From positions 1-27,049 of the forward strand of contig JABMQM010000339.1 in assembly GCA_013203195.1 (NCBI GenBank): a stretch of DNA of 27,049 bases, written 5' to 3'. A model generated the notes under the pieces. The model searched no databases, was not told the origin of the DNA, and saw nothing but the letters and a program-made list of their open reading frames with translations. Below, one piece after another: positions 25,591 to 27,049 of the stretch; within the stretch, counting starts at the first letter, position 1, and each line of letters begins with the position of its first letter. Position numbers and translations under genes: made by a program. The DNA comes from Desulfobacteraceae bacterium (GTDB lineage Bacteria; Desulfobacterota; Desulfobacteria; Desulfobacterales; UBA11574).

Positions 25591-26928
25591 ATGAAAGGCA
25601 AAATTCCGGTGCGAGGATCTAAAAAACAGAGTGGAGGTCGGATTTCTCTTTGCATGATAACAAGGGATGAAGAACATTTTCTGGCCCAGTGCTTTAATAG
25701 TGTTAAGCCCTTGGTGGATGAAATAATCGTTGTTGACACGGGCTCAACTGACCGAACTGTTGATATCGCCGGAAGCTATGGGGCCAAAATTTATCACCAT
25801 GTATGGGAAGATGACTACAGCAAACACCGCAACCAATCCATCTCTTATGCTACCGGAGAATGGATTTTAATTATGGATGCCGATGAGGTGATTGCGTCCA
25901 GGGATGTTGGTAGGGTAAGGGCGATTTTAAACTCAGTGCATGCAGAAGGTTTTTTGTTTACCCTGAGAAACTATGAAAATAAATTTGATTTGGCCAATCT
26001 ACAGATAAATCCAAACGACTATGAAGAAGGTAAGGGCTATCCCGGGTTTATCCCTCAAGATTTGATCCGCCTTTTTAAAAACGATCCGGACATCTATTTT
26101 ACCGGAAAAGTTCATGAGACGGTAACGAAATTATTTCAGGAGTCGGGGAAGTTGGTTTGCAATACAGGTATTCCAATCCATCACTATGGCAAGGTTAGAA
26201 AAGATCGACTTTATCAAAAACAGCAAATCTATCTAAGGCTAGGAGAAGATAAGGTCAGGGAAAATCCCGATGAGCCCATGGCCTACAAATATTTAGCAGA
26301 TCAATATCTGGAGTTGGGAATGCCGGATAGTGCCTTAGAGGTGACAGACAAAGGACTTGCCCTTTTCCCGGATATGATTGAGCTCCATTTTAACCGAGGT
26401 CTAGCCTTGAGTAGAATGCAGCAATTAAGGGAAGCAAAAATTGAATACCAGTGGGTTCTTGATAGGAAACCGGAGCATCTGGGGGCTTGTCATAACTTGG
26501 CCCAAATATACTTTAGTGAAGATCAGTTTAAAGAAGTTGTTGAGTTGTTGACCAAAGGAATAGATTTGGGACTTTGTCATCCCGCGGTTTATTTTCTTTT
26601 AGGCCGGGTTTATGATGCTGCCGGGAATTGGGAGAAATCCCTGGAACAATTTGACCGTGCGTTGGAGATTCAACCAAATTGTCCGGATGTCAACTGTTAT
26701 AAGGCAGTAATATTTTTAAATAGAAATATGTATGACACAGCTTTGAATGCCCTTGAAAAGGAGATCGAAATCAGCGGTAACCTGGCAGGTGCATACACCC
26801 TCTTGGGCCAGATGAGCCACGAGCTCAAAGATTTAAAGAGCGCTGTCCAATTTTTTCAAAAAGTTCTTACCATAAAGCCCGATGACCCCACCGCAAAAAA
26901 TTACTTGCGACAAAATGCGGGTCAATAG
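25591..26928 (+). CDS. GT2 glycosyltransferase with C-terminal TPR repeats
   Basis: Protein of 445 residues. The GT2 (GT-A) domain covers residues 17-230: ISLCMITRDEEHFLAQCFNS, DEIIVVDTGSTDRTVDIA at 43-60, the W-E-D-D-Y-S-K-x-R-N region at 72-81 and the metal site IMDADEVI at 94-101. From about 235 to the end there are five to six TPR units, for example PDMIELHFNRGLALSRMQQL and PNCPDVNCYKAVIFLNRNMY. The architecture resembles SunS- and SPINDLY-like designs in which TPRs present a protein acceptor. It starts 2 bases after maf. It is closely similar in motif wording to the second GT2 domain of the gene at 21229, suggesting a shared origin. Likely role: extension or transfer of the flagellin glycan. 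Confidence 0.88.
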   Translation: MKGKIPVRGSKKQSGGRISLCMITRDEEHFLAQCFNSVKPLVDEIIVVDTGSTDRTVDIAGSYGAKIYHHVWEDDYSKHRNQSISYATGEWILIMDADEVIASRDVGRVRAILNSVHAEGFLFTLRNYENKFDLANLQINPNDYEEGKGYPGFIPQDLIRLFKNDPDIYFTGKVHETVTKLFQESGKLVCNTGIPIHHYGKVRKDRLYQKQQIYLRLGEDKVRENPDEPMAYKYLADQYLELGMPDSALEVTDKGLALFPDMIELHFNRGLALSRMQQLREAKIEYQWVLDRKPEHLGACHNLAQIYFSEDQFKEVVELLTKGIDLGLCHPAVYFLLGRVYDAAGNWEKSLEQFDRALEIQPNCPDVNCYKAVIFLNRNMYDTALNALEKEIEISGNLAGAYTLLGQMSHELKDLKSAVQFFQKVLTIKPDDPTAKNYLRQNAGQ

Positions 26929-27049
26929 CCTGACCCGGACAAGCCCGCCGGAGGCGGACAAGCCGCAAGCCCAACAAAAAATATCTTATCACGAAAACCA
27001 TTGCCAGTATTGGCTGATTATGGATACTGGTTCCTGGATACTGGATGTC
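26929..27049. repeat. Hairpin and direct-repeat DNA after the last gene
   Basis: The hairpin CCGCC-GGA-GGCGG at 26945-26957 is flanked on both sides by GGACAAGCC-like tags. TGGATACTGG occurs at 27021-27030 and again at 27035-27044. There is no T-run behind the hairpin, so it is not a typical intrinsic terminator. The GGACAAGC tag is shared with the gap at 3821-3912. Confidence 0.45.

Noticed and set aside
26945..26957. Hairpin after the last gene as a terminator
   Set aside because: No T-run follows, and similar hairpins with the same tag occur elsewhere in the window as repeats.
1..27049. tRNA, rRNA, CRISPR arrays, insertion sequences, flagellin or flippase genes
   Set aside because: I looked for these by eye and found nothing supporting them; the flagellin acceptor must be encoded elsewhere.

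Overview
The window reads as one sugar-biosynthesis and glycosyltransfer island, with every convincing gene on the + strand. I recognise nineteen protein genes and no RNA gene, transposase, phage gene or CRISPR array. The content fits a flagellated Gram-negative bacterium that decorates its flagellin with pseudaminic-acid-type nonulosonic acids. Two near-perfect sigma-54 (-24/-12) promoters and the style of the intergenic repeats suggest a Desulfobacterota (Desulfobacterales-like) host. The taxonomic guess is inference only.

Layout. (1) 1-810 has no convincing gene but carries a terminal-inverted-repeat element and an array of mini-hairpins. (2) 811-7964 is a run of five glycosyltransferases: two GT-B enzymes with TPR-like tails, a CgeB-like enzyme with a Maf-like N-terminal domain, a GT9 (heptosyltransferase-type) enzyme and a GT2 enzyme. 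Short repeat-filled gaps separate some of them. (3) 7965-8205 is a regulatory gap with a sigma-54 promoter. (4) 8206-20818 is a tight ten-gene biosynthetic operon: MerR-PseB fusion, PseC, FemAB-like acyltransferase, cobalamin-type radical SAM enzyme, Gfo/Idh/MocA oxidoreductase, SpsF-aminotransferase fusion, PseG-PseH fusion, PseI, SAM methyltransferase, PIG-L deacetylase. (5) 20819-21228 is a second regulatory gap with a second sigma-54 promoter. (6) 21229-26928 is a three-gene transfer operon: a TPR protein with one degenerate and one intact GT2 domain, a Maf (DUF115) protein, and a GT2-TPR protein. (7) 26929-27049 is repeat-type DNA.

How the parts work together. The core pathway UDP-GlcNAc -> PseB -> PseC -> PseH -> PseG -> PseI -> CMP activation is complete if the SpsF-like domain serves as the CMP-sugar synthetase; no canonical PseF is present. 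The order B, C, F, G, H, I is kept. Three extra genes (FemAB-like, B12/radical SAM, Gfo/Idh) sit between pseC and the SpsF fusion, and a methyltransferase and a deacetylase follow pseI. This predicts a further modified nonulosonate, for example methylated, with an extra amine and a non-acetyl acyl group. Maf proteins transfer such sugars to flagellin, and the TPR-bearing glycosyltransferases probably build or extend the glycan on the protein. The two sigma-54 promoters share an extra downstream block, so synthesis and transfer genes are probably switched on together with the flagellar regulon.

Most unusual points: the MerR DNA-binding domain fused to the first pathway enzyme, the SpsF-class III aminotransferase fusion, the Maf-like N-terminal module on a CgeB-like transferase, and the twin promoters.
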